From an uncultured Lachnospiraceae bacterium (GTDB lineage: Bacteria; Bacillota; Clostridia; Lachnospirales; Lachnospiraceae), in the NCBI GenBank assembly GCA_910579685.1, contig CAJTVN010000010.1:1-64000 (forward strand): 64,000 nt of DNA. Reading direction: 5' to 3'. The first letter of the stretch is position 1. Each line of letters begins with the position of its first letter. Under the pieces are notes generated by a model. The model ran no database searches and was not told the origin of the DNA. It was given only the letters and a program-made list of their open reading frames with translations. The position numbers were made by a program, and so were the translations under genes. This document shows, piece after piece, positions 1 to 8,227 of the stretch.

Positions 1-112
1 TTATTTTGTAACAAAGAGAATCCCGTATTTATGCGGGTTCTGGCGTTTCGCAAACACCTATAGACAAATAAATAGAAAGGAGCGATGCCATGAAGGAATA
101 AGGAGGTATTGA

Positions 113-292
113 ATGAGATTTAGAGAAATTGAGAATATGATAGAAAAAGATGGCTGGTATCAAGTGAAGCAAAAAGGTTCACATCACCAGTACAAACACC
201 CGACTAAACCAGGAAAAGTCACAATACCAGAACATGGAGGGGATTTGAACCCCGATACAGTTAAATCAATTATGAAGCAAGCGGGGCTTTAA
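113..292 (+). CDS. hicA: HicA-type mRNA interferase toxin
   Basis: A 59-residue protein. HicA toxins are small double-stranded-RNA-binding-fold ribonucleases that cleave mRNA and are held inactive by HicB. The sequence shows the family pattern: an N-terminal helix (MRFREIENMIEKDGW), the core GSHHQYKHP carrying the catalytic-type histidine at residues 22-24, then a basic strand with VTIPEHGG and a C-terminal SIMKQAGL helix. Its length is typical of HicA. An AGGAGG site lies about 6 bases before the ATG. The hicB-like gene follows after 39 bp in the usual toxin-first order. The assignment is firm by family features; activity is not shown. Confidence 0.93.
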   Translation: MRFREIENMIEKDGWYQVKQKGSHHQYKHPTKPGKVTIPEHGGDLNPDTVKSIMKQAGL

Positions 293-331
293 GCCCCATT
301 TGTTCAATCTTTATAAAAGGAGGCGAATATA

Positions 332-733
332 TTGAAATTAATCTATCCGGCTATATTTAAGCCTTTTACAGATCAAAGCGGCGGATACGTAGTAGAATTT
401 CCGGACTTGCCCGGTTGTGTAACAGAAGGTAAAAACTTAGAGCAAGCTATTGAAATGGGAATTGATGCGGCTAGCGGTTGGATATTGGGGGAATTGGAAG
501 ATGGAGAGCAAATACCATGTGCTTCTAATTATTCAGAAATAACCGCTGAAAGTGGGTGTATGGTAAATATGCTATTACTGGACATTGATTCCTATGAAGA
601 AAAGTATGGTGAAAAGGCAGTAAGAAAAAACCTTACTATTCCTGCGTGGCTGAATACATTTGCTGAAAAAAATAATATCAATTTCTCTAAACTTTTACAA
701 GAGGCTTTATTCTCAATGGCACAAGCAAAATAA
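332..733 (+). CDS. hicB: HicB-type antitoxin
   Basis: A 133-residue partner of the upstream HicA toxin. Residues 1-60 match the HicB_like fold, including a YPAIFKPF strand, then GGYVVEFPDLPGC and a helix beginning EQAIEMG; this part usually caps the toxin. The last 35 residues (LTIPAWLNTFAEKNNINFSKLL) resemble a ribbon-helix-helix DNA-binding tail, so the protein probably also represses its own operon. The start is TTG at 332, preceded by an AAAGGAGG site at 316-323; no better ATG is present. A hairpin terminator follows 13 bp after the stop, so hicAB looks like a self-contained unit. Confidence 0.93.
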   Translation: MKLIYPAIFKPFTDQSGGYVVEFPDLPGCVTEGKNLEQAIEMGIDAASGWILGELEDGEQIPCASNYSEITAESGCMVNMLLLDIDSYEEKYGEKAVRKNLTIPAWLNTFAEKNNINFSKLLQEALFSMAQAK

Positions 734-745
734 ATAGATATAGGG

Positions 746-775
746 AGCTGCCCTTTATAGGGTAGCTTCTTTTTG
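746..775 (+). terminator. Intrinsic terminator after hicAB
   Basis: A 9-bp stem (AGCTGCCCT at 746-754 with AGGGTAGCT at 759-767, one G-T pair) closes a TTAT loop and is followed by TCTTTTT. It ends the hicAB unit and marks the edge of the lanthipeptide remnant. Confidence 0.85.
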
Positions 776-780
776 AACTT

Positions 781-1657
781 CCCATCGTACCATTACCAGA
801 TGAAAAAAGGTGGATCAACGCCACGGGGGATCGAATCGTGGATATAAAGGGATCGAAGTCTGTATCCTTCAGATGGAACAGGGAGAGATTTCTGGGAGTT
901 GCGAAGGAAAGCGCAGAGGAAATAATTCGCAATGCAGTCTGGTGCGGGGAAAAGGCATTCTGGTTTTCTGTCACCAGTGAGGGAGAACAGACGGTAATTA
1001 AGCCAGTAGATTATTATTTCTATTCCGGAATCGGTGGGATCGCTGTTTTCTTCCGCAGGCTGTGTGCAGTATACCCGGAATATGGAGAGGTAAGCTCCGC
1101 ACTTGAGCAAATGCTCTTTTCGTATGCGGATAAAATAAGCAACCGGGAAAAGGAACCGGACACGCAGTACACAGGAATGTATTGCGGGGAGGGATCGAAG
1201 ATTCGATCTGGTATATGGGAACAGCGGGTTTCTGATGGCCTATGCCCGAATGAATTCCATTATGCCGGATCCGAAGTATATGAAAAGGATGAGACAGATC
1301 GTGTCATATGAAAACCGGTTTTATGATGAGCGGACCGGGAACTGGGCGGATTTAAGAAAAAAGGGAGAAGAGGTTTATCGTACATTTGCCTGGTGCAATG
1401 GTGCACTGGGAGTTTTGTATGCCAGAATGTGGGCGGCAAAGTGGAACCCGGAGGAAGAGTGGCTGAAGGAGATCAGTGAATATCTGGATGATGCTAAGAT
1501 GCGGGAGCAGGTTGCTATATTTCATGATGTCCTGCTTTCAGAATTGGAAAAGAAGAGGATGCCAAAGATCGTGCAGGAGAAATATAATATGGGACTGATG
1601 AATGGATTGGCGGGATGCGGGTTGATATACGTAATGGAACTATTAAAGATGGAATGA
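781..1657 (+). pseudogene. Remnant of a LanM class II lanthipeptide synthetase (cyclase domain)
   Basis: This is the C-terminal LanC-like cyclase part of a bifunctional LanM enzyme, which dehydrates Ser/Thr and forms thioether rings in a precursor peptide. The frame is open back through 781 with no start. It reads through the typical cyclase entry (AKESAEEIIRNAV, then YYFYSGIGGIAVFFRRL). Near 1195-1205 a frameshift is needed to reach DLVYGNSGFLMAYARM and the zinc-ligand motif WCNGALGVLYAR, where the usual WCHG has Asn for His. The next cyclase motif, the Cys-His zinc pair, is absent, and the sequence jumps to the family-like end GLMNGLAGCGLIYVMEL. The dehydratase domain, about two thirds of a normal LanM, is gone. 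A frameshift plus deletions make activity very unlikely. Confidence 0.82.
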
Positions 1658-1773
1658 GACAACTTGCGGTCAAAAAAAGAGCTTTTATGCCAGATGGATT
1701 GAGTGAGAAAATAAAATATGATATAAGATTATCATAATTTTAGAGTATAACTGAAATTTAAGGGAGAGTACTA

Positions 1774-2650
1774 ATGAAATGTTCGACTGACAGAAACAAT
1801 ATCAGGAAGATTATTGAAAATAATTGCTACGTATTAGAATTTGTGAAAAAGGCTTCGCCGAGCTTTATCTTTCTGACCTGTGCGATATCCCTGACCGCCT
1901 TTGTTGATACGGTGTCGAACACCTGGTTTTCGAAGATCGTCTTTGACAGTATGGAGCAAAGGTCTCCCTTTAGCATATTAGTCGTTACGATTCTGACGTT
2001 GTTTTTCTTCATGCTGCTTTCCCAGGCGGTTGAGATTGAGTTTTGCAAGGTGAGCTTTTCCTATCCCGGTACGGAGCATGTCGTCCTTGACAAGGTGGAT
2101 CTGCATTTTTCTGCTGGAAAAAAGCATGCGATTGTGGGACATAACGGTGCGGGAAAATCCACGATTATCAAGCTGATCTTAAGGCTGTATGACGTAGATC
2201 AGGGGATGATTCTGGTCAACAGCAGAAACATAAAGGAATACAATGTATTTTCCTTAAGGAGGGCTGTCACGACGGTATTCCAGGATTTTCAGGTCTATGC
2301 TGTGCCCGTGGCGGATTATGTCTTAGCGCATAAATACAATGAGGATACGGAAAAAGACAAGATTGCAGGGGCGCTTCGGGATGCCGGCCTGTCTCAGGAG
2401 ATTCAGGATGGGAAATTACCGTTTGCTTCCACTCTGACGAGGGAATTTGACGAATCCGGCATCATTCTGTCAGGGGGACAGACTCAGAAGCTGGCGATTG
2501 CAAGGGCCATTGTAAAAGGATGCGGACCAGATTTATTATATGGAGAGGGGCCGGGTTGCGGAGAGCGGAAGCCACAGAGAGCTTATGGACAGTAAGGGAA
2601 AGTATGTGCGGATGTTTGAGCTCCAGGCAAACAGCTTTCTTGAGGGATAG
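1774..2650 (+). pseudogene. Gutted ABC exporter related to the two exporters at 4002-7623
   Basis: The start (GGGAG site, ATG 1774) and the first membrane segments are present, but about 300 residues of transmembrane domain are missing: around codon 88 the sequence jumps to EIEFCKVSFSYPG at the ATPase domain. Walker A (GHNGAGKST), the Q-loop FQDFQVYA and the signature LSGGQTQKLAIARA remain. Just after it a second deletion and frameshift remove Walker B and the H-loop. The original C-terminus (ELMDSKGKYVRMFELQANSF) resumes in another frame and stops at 2648-2650. It is a third paralogue of the downstream exporter pair, typical of lanthipeptide loci with several ABC proteins, and cannot be functional. 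Confidence 0.85.
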
Positions 2651-2713
2651 CTGTTAGTTTGAAATGTCAGGATGTTTGAAATTGTGGTATATGAAGACAT
2701 AAAATAGAAGCAG

Positions 2714-3034
2714 ATGCTTATGGAAAAGATATTGAAGTTTGAATTATTTGATGCGACATATCCACATAATGCACATGCGGTCTCGATCCTGAATACTGAG
2801 CCGGAGTATTATCCTTGGCTGTTAAATAGTTTTATACAGATTGAAGGATGGGATAATGAAAATATAGATTTTGAAGATTTCTGGATTTTGGAGTGTCCCC
2901 TCCTTGGACATCAGAGGATATCAAAAAAATTGGTTCTGGAAAAGTGGAATGCTTACCCGGACTTTATGATTGAAATGATCGGATGTGGATATTATGTGTA
3001 CCTTGTGGTAGACACTGCAAAAAGAGATAGCTGA
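2714..3034 (+). CDS. Unrecognised 106-residue protein, probably truncated
   Basis: I do not recognise a family with certainty. The protein is acidic and aromatic-rich (EYYPWLLNSFIQIEGWDN, then FEDFWILECPLLGHQRI) and has no signal peptide or membrane segment. It ends abruptly after GYYVYLVVDTAKRDS, where a strand of a larger fold would be expected to continue, and the next 120 bp hold no plausible continuation, so a truncated larger protein is likely. It sits between the broken exporter and the CD3324-like gene, so it may belong to the decayed lanthipeptide cluster. The ribosome binding site is weak; ATG 2720 is an alternative start. Confidence 0.5.
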   Translation: MLMEKILKFELFDATYPHNAHAVSILNTEPEYYPWLLNSFIQIEGWDNENIDFEDFWILECPLLGHQRISKKLVLEKWNAYPDFMIEMIGCGYYVYLVVDTAKRDS

Positions 3035-3124
3035 AAAAGGGATCATACTGCGAAGCATCTGGAAGCACTGGAGACAGTTTGGGGAACAGGCAGCCCGGAA
3101 GTTGGCAATAAAAAGGGTATTTCA

Positions 3125-3158
3125 ATCTCCCGAAATCCATTTTTGAACTTCGGGAGAT
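3125..3158. terminator. Perfect 10-bp hairpin between convergent genes
   Basis: ATCTCCCGAA (3125-3134) pairs perfectly with TTCGGGAGAT (3149-3158) over a 14-base loop. It lies between the 106-residue gene and the convergent CD3324-like gene, where a shared terminator is expected. U-tracts are poor on both sides, so the terminator role is inferred from position. Confidence 0.5.
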
Positions 3159-3170
3159 CATTCCTTATTT

Positions 3171-3431
3171 CTATTTCTGATATACTATTTTTTTAATCGT
3201 ACTATTGGATACTCCAAACTTCACGGCCAGTTCTTCTACAGATTTACCATTATGGAATAACTCTTTGATTTGATAATTTCTTTCCAAATAGAACTTTTTT
3301 GATCCGCTGACCGCACCCCATTCCTGTTTTGAATTAGACCTGGGAATGTACAAAAGCTCTCCCTCGATATAGCACTGAACTTCCTGCAATAATTCGGGAG
3401 GTAAAATCTCTGCTGCGTTCTTATATTTCAT
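3171..3431 (-). CDS. CD3324-family small helix-turn-helix protein
   Basis: An 86-residue protein of the CD3324 family, common in Clostridia and of unknown function. Residues 1-45 carry the conserved opening (MKYKNAAEILPPELLQEVQ, then YIEGELLYIPR). The C-terminal half ends in a Mor/resolvase-like helix-turn-helix (KSVEELAVKFGVSNSTIKKI), so DNA binding is inferred. The ATG at 3431 is chosen because AAGGAG lies 8 bases upstream; an in-frame GTG at 3440 overlaps that site. A hairpin lies 13 bp past the stop. The family call is good, the function unknown. Confidence 0.85.
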   Translation of the reverse strand: MKYKNAAEILPPELLQEVQCYIEGELLYIPRSNSKQEWGAVSGSKKFYLERNYQIKELFHNGKSVEELAVKFGVSNSTIKKIVYQK

Positions 3432-3522
3432 GTATCCCACTCCTTATTTATTCTATGATAAACAAGTGCAGAAACAGCAGATTATATAGCTTTAACAGCC
3501 CAAACAGAATTCTATATAACCG

Positions 3523-3576
3523 CTATTCTGCCTGGGCACCATCATCTGGTCTGCGGGTAAATTCATCTAAAATCAT
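3523..3576 (-). CDS. Possible 17-residue leader peptide or gene stub
   Basis: Minus-strand ATG at 3576 has a fair ribosome binding site (GAGGTG, 6 bases away) and encodes MILDEFTRRPDDGAQAE before a stop. It lies about 90 bp upstream of the CD3324-like gene on the same strand. It could be a leader peptide or the surviving start of a broken gene; the good start context is the only support. Confidence 0.2.
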   Translation of the reverse strand: MILDEFTRRPDDGAQAE

Positions 3577-3616
3577 ATATGTCACCTCTTTCTCTGCAGT
3601 TGCCTGTTATAAACAT

Positions 3617-3781
3617 TCATGCGCCGCTATGCAGCGCTCCACCATAGATGAAAGTCAGTCGCTTCGTGCATCCGCACTCCCGCAACTGCCGCCAGTATTC
3701 GCAATTCGACCTGTCGGTCTTCTTGCTCATACCGGCTTGCCCGTCCAATGTCTGAACAACTGTGCAAGCAAGCTTGCCCAT
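3617..3781 (-). CDS. Possible 54-residue Cys-rich small protein
   Basis: A minus-strand frame from ATG 3781 encodes a 54-residue basic peptide with four cysteines (features include LACTVVQTLDG, RSNCEYWRQL, ECGCTKRLTF). There is no clear ribosome binding site and no recognised family. It may be a fragment of an older gene. Kept because cysteines and Thr/Ser resemble a small secreted or modified peptide, but this is weak. Confidence 0.15.
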   Translation of the reverse strand: MGKLACTVVQTLDGQAGMSKKTDRSNCEYWRQLRECGCTKRLTFIYGGALHSGA

Positions 3782-4001
3782 CTGCTCAGCCGCTGTCCGG
3801 GACTTTCACAGTAAAATAATTTACACTATATACTATATACTATACGGCCCCGATGCGCCAGTGGAATAAATAGGTATAGCCGTTCTTAATCTGGCAGTCC
3901 TCTGAATTTTGGAGTATCATTAGAATCGGCGGTTGAAATGGGGGATACTATGCCTTAACAAATGGCATTTCCCGCCGGATTTGCGAAAGGAGGTGCCGGA
4001 A
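3782..4001. other. Intergenic region upstream of the exporter pair
   Basis: No gene was found. An AT-rich stretch at 3825-3845 repeats ACTATAT in tandem and could hold a promoter for the exporter operon, but no convincing -35/-10 pair was identified. Together with 3441-3616 this makes a gene-poor stretch of about 560 bp, broken only by the two doubtful small frames listed above. Confidence 0.4.
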
Positions 4002-5807
4002 TTGAAACAGGAGAATGAAAAATACGGGATGAAGCGGGTGCTGTCAAACAATCTGTTCCTGCTGCGGCATATTGGAAAAGTTTCCCCGTGGAGAATCCCG
4101 TCCATTATGATTGATGCCATGGCGGACTGGTCGAAGGGGCTGATCTTCCGGGTGGTCGTGGTGGGATATGTGCTCAATCAGATCCAGTCCGCCGCATCCC
4201 TTCAAACGATTTTTTCCGTTGTGGGGCTCTTGGCGCTCCTTTCTTTTGCATGCCATCTGGTGAACATTCTTTTGAAGAACTGTTTTTTCCCGAGATCCGA
4301 TCTGAAGATTCAGTCCCACTTCATGAAGCTGGCCTTCGGCAAGGCCCGGCAGGTGGATCTGGAATGTTATGAGAATACGGAATATTTTGAGAAACATATC
4401 AGAGCGTTAAATGCACTGAAAAGCCGCCCGAGAATGGTTCTTGATTCTGTAGAGATGCTTTTCGGGGCGCTTTTTGGCTTTGCGGCGCTGTCCGGGCTGG
4501 CCCTTTCCCTGGACGGATTTATGATTCTTTTTATCGGGCTCCAGATCATGGCCAACTTTGTGTTTGCCCGAAAGGAAAATTATGAACGGCGCATCTATGA
4601 AGTGGAGCTGGCCGAAGCGAACCGCCAGGCCGATTACATACGGCGGGTGCATTACATGCCCGAGTACGCCAAGGAGCTGAGGACAACCCATATCAGCGAC
4701 GTGCTCTTTGGGCGTTTTACTGCGGCGACACAGAACGGAATCAGGGTCATCAGAGAGCACGGATTCAGGTGCGCAGTCTATCGGCTGTTTGTGGATGCGG
4801 TTTGTACGAGGATGGGCTATTACCTGGTGATCCTGTTTGCGGCTTACCGCATTTTGGTGCTTAAGAATATGATGATCGGCGACGGCCTTATGGTGGCAAT
4901 GGCGATGTTCAGCGTGACCGAAGCGCTGCTGGATCAGGAGAACAGCTTTTTCCAGCTGCACGAGCACGCCATGTACATTGGCGATCTCAGGGATTTTCTG
5001 GACTATGAGCCCAAAATACAGGAGGACGACGCAAGGGCTGTCCCTGCGATGCCGGTGGAGGAGCTACGGGTACAGAACCTGTCGTTTTCCTATTTCGGTT
5101 CTGACCGGAAGGTGATCGACGATATCAGTTTTACCATCAAGGGCGGTCAGACGGCTGCAATCGTCGGGCATAACGGGGCCGGGAAGAGCACGCTGGTGAA
5201 GCTCCTTATGCGCCTGTACGAGCCGACTTCCGGCAAAATTTATTTGAATGACAGAAAGATCGATGCCTATCGGCTGAGCGCTTACCGGGACTGTTTTTCC
5301 ACGGTATTTCAGGATTTTAAGGTGTTTTCCCTTACGGTGGGGGAGAATATTCTGATGCGGCGTACGGATGAGGGCGATGCGGAACTGCTTGCCGAGTCCC
5401 TTCGACAGAGCGGTATGGCGGATAGCGTTTTAAAGTTTCCCTATGGTCCTGATACCATGATGACACGGGAATTTGACGATGAGGGCGTTTCCCTCTCCGG
5501 GGGGCAGGTTCAGAAAATTGCGTTATCCAGGCTGTATGCGAAGAACGCCCCCATTGCGATCCTGGACGAACCCTCCAGCGCCCTGGATCCCATCGCTGAA
5601 TACGAACTGTTTGAGAATATGAGGCGGATCTGCGAGGGGCGGACGGTCATTTTTATCTCGCACCGGCTCTCCAGCGCGATTTCGGCGGATGTCATTTTCA
5701 TGATGGAGCATGGGAGGATTATTGAACGGGGCAATCATGAAAGTCTGATGCGGCAAAACGGAAAATATGCGGAAATGTTCAGAAAGCAGGCGGAAAAATA
5801 TGAGTAA
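4002..5807 (+). CDS. ABC exporter, fused membrane and ATPase domains (lanthipeptide-type)
   Basis: A 601-residue half-transporter. Residues 1-340 form an exporter-type transmembrane domain with hydrophobic segments near the start and around 155-185 and 270-320. The ATPase domain follows: Walker A GHNGAGKST near 389, Q-loop FQDFKVF, signature LSGGQVQ near 498, Walker B AILDEP near 519 and H-loop ISHRLS. No C39 leader-peptidase domain is present. The start is TTG 4002, 7 bases after AAAGGAGGTG; an upstream in-frame TTG at 3933 lacks such a site. It overlaps the next exporter by 8 bp, so the two products probably form a heterodimer. Next to a LanM remnant and a third paralogue, a former role in lanthipeptide export or immunity is inferred. 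Confidence 0.88.
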   Translation: MKQENEKYGMKRVLSNNLFLLRHIGKVSPWRIPSIMIDAMADWSKGLIFRVVVVGYVLNQIQSAASLQTIFSVVGLLALLSFACHLVNILLKNCFFPRSDLKIQSHFMKLAFGKARQVDLECYENTEYFEKHIRALNALKSRPRMVLDSVEMLFGALFGFAALSGLALSLDGFMILFIGLQIMANFVFARKENYERRIYEVELAEANRQADYIRRVHYMPEYAKELRTTHISDVLFGRFTAATQNGIRVIREHGFRCAVYRLFVDAVCTRMGYYLVILFAAYRILVLKNMMIGDGLMVAMAMFSVTEALLDQENSFFQLHEHAMYIGDLRDFLDYEPKIQEDDARAVPAMPVEELRVQNLSFSYFGSDRKVIDDISFTIKGGQTAAIVGHNGAGKSTLVKLLMRLYEPTSGKIYLNDRKIDAYRLSAYRDCFSTVFQDFKVFSLTVGENILMRRTDEGDAELLAESLRQSGMADSVLKFPYGPDTMMTREFDDEGVSLSGGQVQKIALSRLYAKNAPIAILDEPSSALDPIAEYELFENMRRICEGRTVIFISHRLSSAISADVIFMMEHGRIIERGNHESLMRQNGKYAEMFRKQAEKYE

Positions 5808-7623
5808 AAGAAAACAGCGGATGCCAGGCTTGACCAGACATCCTTATGGGAAAGAAAAGGCCGGGGAAAAAATCTCGCTTTCCACGGGCATAAAAAACAC
5901 TGCGTATCTGCTTGGCTATGTGCACCGTCATGTGCCGGCTTTGTTTTACACGAATCTTGTGACCGGTATTTTATGGGGATACCTGAATGTGGCATCCTCC
6001 GTGCTGGTGATTAAAGTCGTATTTAACATGATCGGGGAAGGACGGCCTTTTGCAGATGTCTGTAAATTCCTCCTGATGATGAGCATGATTTTACTGCCGG
6101 CCCTTGGGATTATTTTTTTTTGTGATAAAAGGCTGTGGCCCGCCCTGAAATTAAAACTGGGAAAAGCGCTTCATGGCGAGCTGTTTTTGAAGGCGCAGAA
6201 GGTGGACCTTCGCTGTTATGACGACACCGGGTTTTATACAAGTTTCATCTGGACTGTCCGGGAAGCGGAAGACCATGTCTACAGGGCCGTTACCAATATG
6301 GGGAGAGTGCTGCTTCATGTCCTGGCCTGCCTGGGCGTTATCGCAATCATGGTGGAGATTGATCCCGTCATTCTGGTGATTGCCGCAGCCTCCATGGTTC
6401 TCACGTTTCTGTTTCGGATGCTGAAAACCAGGATTGAGTTCCTCCGTGAACAGCGCCTGATGCCCCTGGTCAAAAAACACGAATATATCAGCCGGGTCTT
6501 TTATATGCCGGACTATGCGAAGGAGCTGAGGCTGAGCGGGATTGACCGGCTGCTTGCGGAGGAATTTGACGATTGCGTGTCAAAAATGGACACCGTATAC
6601 AGAAGCCTGCAGTTTCGGCTGACCGTATTGGAGATCGGTGCACAGATCTGTAATGTCTTTTTGACGAATGTGTCCCTGATTTTTGTCCTGGTATACAAGA
6701 TCCTCATTGTAAAGTCCGTTTCGATTGGCGACCTGTCCGTATCCATTGCGGCAGTCGGGAAACTGAATTCCATGTACGGCGGCCTGCTGGAGGCTCTTTC
6801 GCAGTTTGTACAAAGCGGAATGTTTGCCGAAAAACTGCGTGCGTTCCTGGCTGCGGAGCAGGCGATCACCTCTCCGGAAAATGCGGCCCCATTACCGGCG
6901 CTATCCGGCGACATTGAATTTCGTGATGTCTCTTTTCGATATGCTGGCGGCCCCTGGGTGCTGCGTCATGTCAACATGAAAATCAGGGCACAAACCAAGG
7001 CGGCCATTGTGGGGTACAACGGCGCAGGAAAATCAACCCTCGTAAAACTCCTGATGCGTTTATATGATCCTACCGAGGGAGAAATCCTGCTGAACGGCAG
7101 AAACATTAAAGAATATGACGTGGAGGAATACCGCCATTCCTTTGGCACCCTGTTTCAGGATTTTCAGATCTATGCCGCCACTCTGGGGGAAAATGTAAAA
7201 ATGGGTTTTGCTGACAACAGGGAGGAAGAGGTAATAAAGGGGGCACTTAAAAAAGCGGGAGTCCCGGATAATCTGGGCGATATTTCTATCCCGCTGCTTC
7301 GGGAATACGATAATAACGGACGGCTGGTATCCGGCGGGGAAGCCCAGAAGATTGCCATAGCCAGGGCCTTCTTAAAAGATCCCCACACCTATATTCTGGA
7401 TGAGCCGTCCAGTGCGCTGGATCCCATTTCGGAATACAATCTCAACCAGACGCTGTTTGAGCTGTCAAAGGACAAAACGGTTATTTTTATCTCCCACCGT
7501 CTGACCACAACCCGTATGGCGGAGCAAATCTATATGATGGAACAGGGCAGAGTAATTGAAAAGGGAAATCATGAGGAATTGCTGGCCGAGGGCGGCAGGT
7601 ATGCGGAAATGTTTAAAAAGTAG
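5800..7623 (+). CDS. ABC exporter, second half of the pair
   Basis: A 607-residue paralogue of the preceding exporter, with the same architecture: membrane domain to about residue 345, then Walker A GYNGAGKST near 405, Q-loop FQDFQIYA, signature VSGGEAQ near 510, Walker B YILDEPSS near 531 and H-loop ISHRLT. The ATG at 5800 lies inside the end of the upstream gene (AGCAGGCGG site), so the two are translationally coupled. A start at 5767 would overlap more and lacks a site. Oddity: the protein ends FKK, then TAG, and the next codons read AEKYQETHSFVS, while the paralogue reads FRKQAEKYE. A CAG-to-TAG change therefore seems to have shortened the C-terminus by a dozen residues, probably without harm. 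Confidence 0.88.
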   Translation: MSKRKQRMPGLTRHPYGKEKAGEKISLSTGIKNTAYLLGYVHRHVPALFYTNLVTGILWGYLNVASSVLVIKVVFNMIGEGRPFADVCKFLLMMSMILLPALGIIFFCDKRLWPALKLKLGKALHGELFLKAQKVDLRCYDDTGFYTSFIWTVREAEDHVYRAVTNMGRVLLHVLACLGVIAIMVEIDPVILVIAAASMVLTFLFRMLKTRIEFLREQRLMPLVKKHEYISRVFYMPDYAKELRLSGIDRLLAEEFDDCVSKMDTVYRSLQFRLTVLEIGAQICNVFLTNVSLIFVLVYKILIVKSVSIGDLSVSIAAVGKLNSMYGGLLEALSQFVQSGMFAEKLRAFLAAEQAITSPENAAPLPALSGDIEFRDVSFRYAGGPWVLRHVNMKIRAQTKAAIVGYNGAGKSTLVKLLMRLYDPTEGEILLNGRNIKEYDVEEYRHSFGTLFQDFQIYAATLGENVKMGFADNREEEVIKGALKKAGVPDNLGDISIPLLREYDNNGRLVSGGEAQKIAIARAFLKDPHTYILDEPSSALDPISEYNLNQTLFELSKDKTVIFISHRLTTTRMAEQIYMMEQGRVIEKGNHEELLAEGGRYAEMFKK

Positions 7624-7700
7624 GCGGAAAAGTATCAGGAAACGCATTCTTTTGTGTCATAGAAGAAAAATCGAGAAAAGAAAGATAAGGATACGATAAA

Positions 7701-8183
7701 ATGATCATATTTGCCTATCGGCTGGACTGGGATACGGGTTTTGCCCCGTGTCTGGATCATAATGTTTTCACTCTTGCCTGCTGTAAGGGCGGACAGGTCA
7801 GAAGGGGAAAGGACATATTTACAGGACTCAGGTATCAGATCGGGCAGTATCGCAGCAGGAATCCGGAGGATCAGATCTATGATGTGAAAGATGATATGCT
7901 GTTCAGAAATGATGCTTTACCCCATATTCATCCAAAAGGGGAAGCGCAGATCCGGCAGGATCGTAATGGCGTCTATGTATTGATTTCAAAAAGCTTTACA
8001 TATTTCGGGACAAATGCGCCAGTGATTTCCGGGGAAATGATTAATTTGCTGCCAAAAAACAGAGAATGTAAAAGATATGCAGGTTCAAGTCCTGAGGGGA
8101 TGAAAATACATGAGTACGCAATGCAGACAATCGGTTCATTTGGCGGAGTCGCAGGCATTCCTCATGATCGTCTTTATGATTAA
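7701..8183 (+). CDS. Nmad2-like protein (nucleotide-modification-associated domain 2)
   Basis: A 160-residue protein. The opening (MIIFAYRLDWDTGFAPCLDHNVFTLACCKG) matches the Nmad2 pattern of a short strand, GFAP, a small insert and a TLACCKP-like motif; the core YVLISKSFTYFGTNAP is the other family hallmark. Nmad domains were defined by genome association with hypermodified-nucleotide systems of phages and bacteria; their biochemistry is unknown. It lies 44 bp before an Nmad3-like gene on the same strand, and such pairing is seen with these families. The middle part (GLRYQIGQYRSRNPED) is shorter than I expect for Nmad2, so an internal deletion is possible. The ATG at 7701 has a weak AAGGA site. 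Family assignment is from memory. Confidence 0.7.
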   Translation: MIIFAYRLDWDTGFAPCLDHNVFTLACCKGGQVRRGKDIFTGLRYQIGQYRSRNPEDQIYDVKDDMLFRNDALPHIHPKGEAQIRQDRNGVYVLISKSFTYFGTNAPVISGEMINLLPKNRECKRYAGSSPEGMKIHEYAMQTIGSFGGVAGIPHDRLYD

Positions 8184-8227
8184 GAATATGGCGGAGGCCT
8201 GTGGAAACATATATTTGGGGAAATAAA

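Noticed and set aside
3455..3814. A 119-codon plus-strand open frame near the CD3324-like gene
   Set aside because: No ribosome binding site, low-complexity Ser/Leu-rich translation, and it overlaps likely promoter sequence of the opposite gene.
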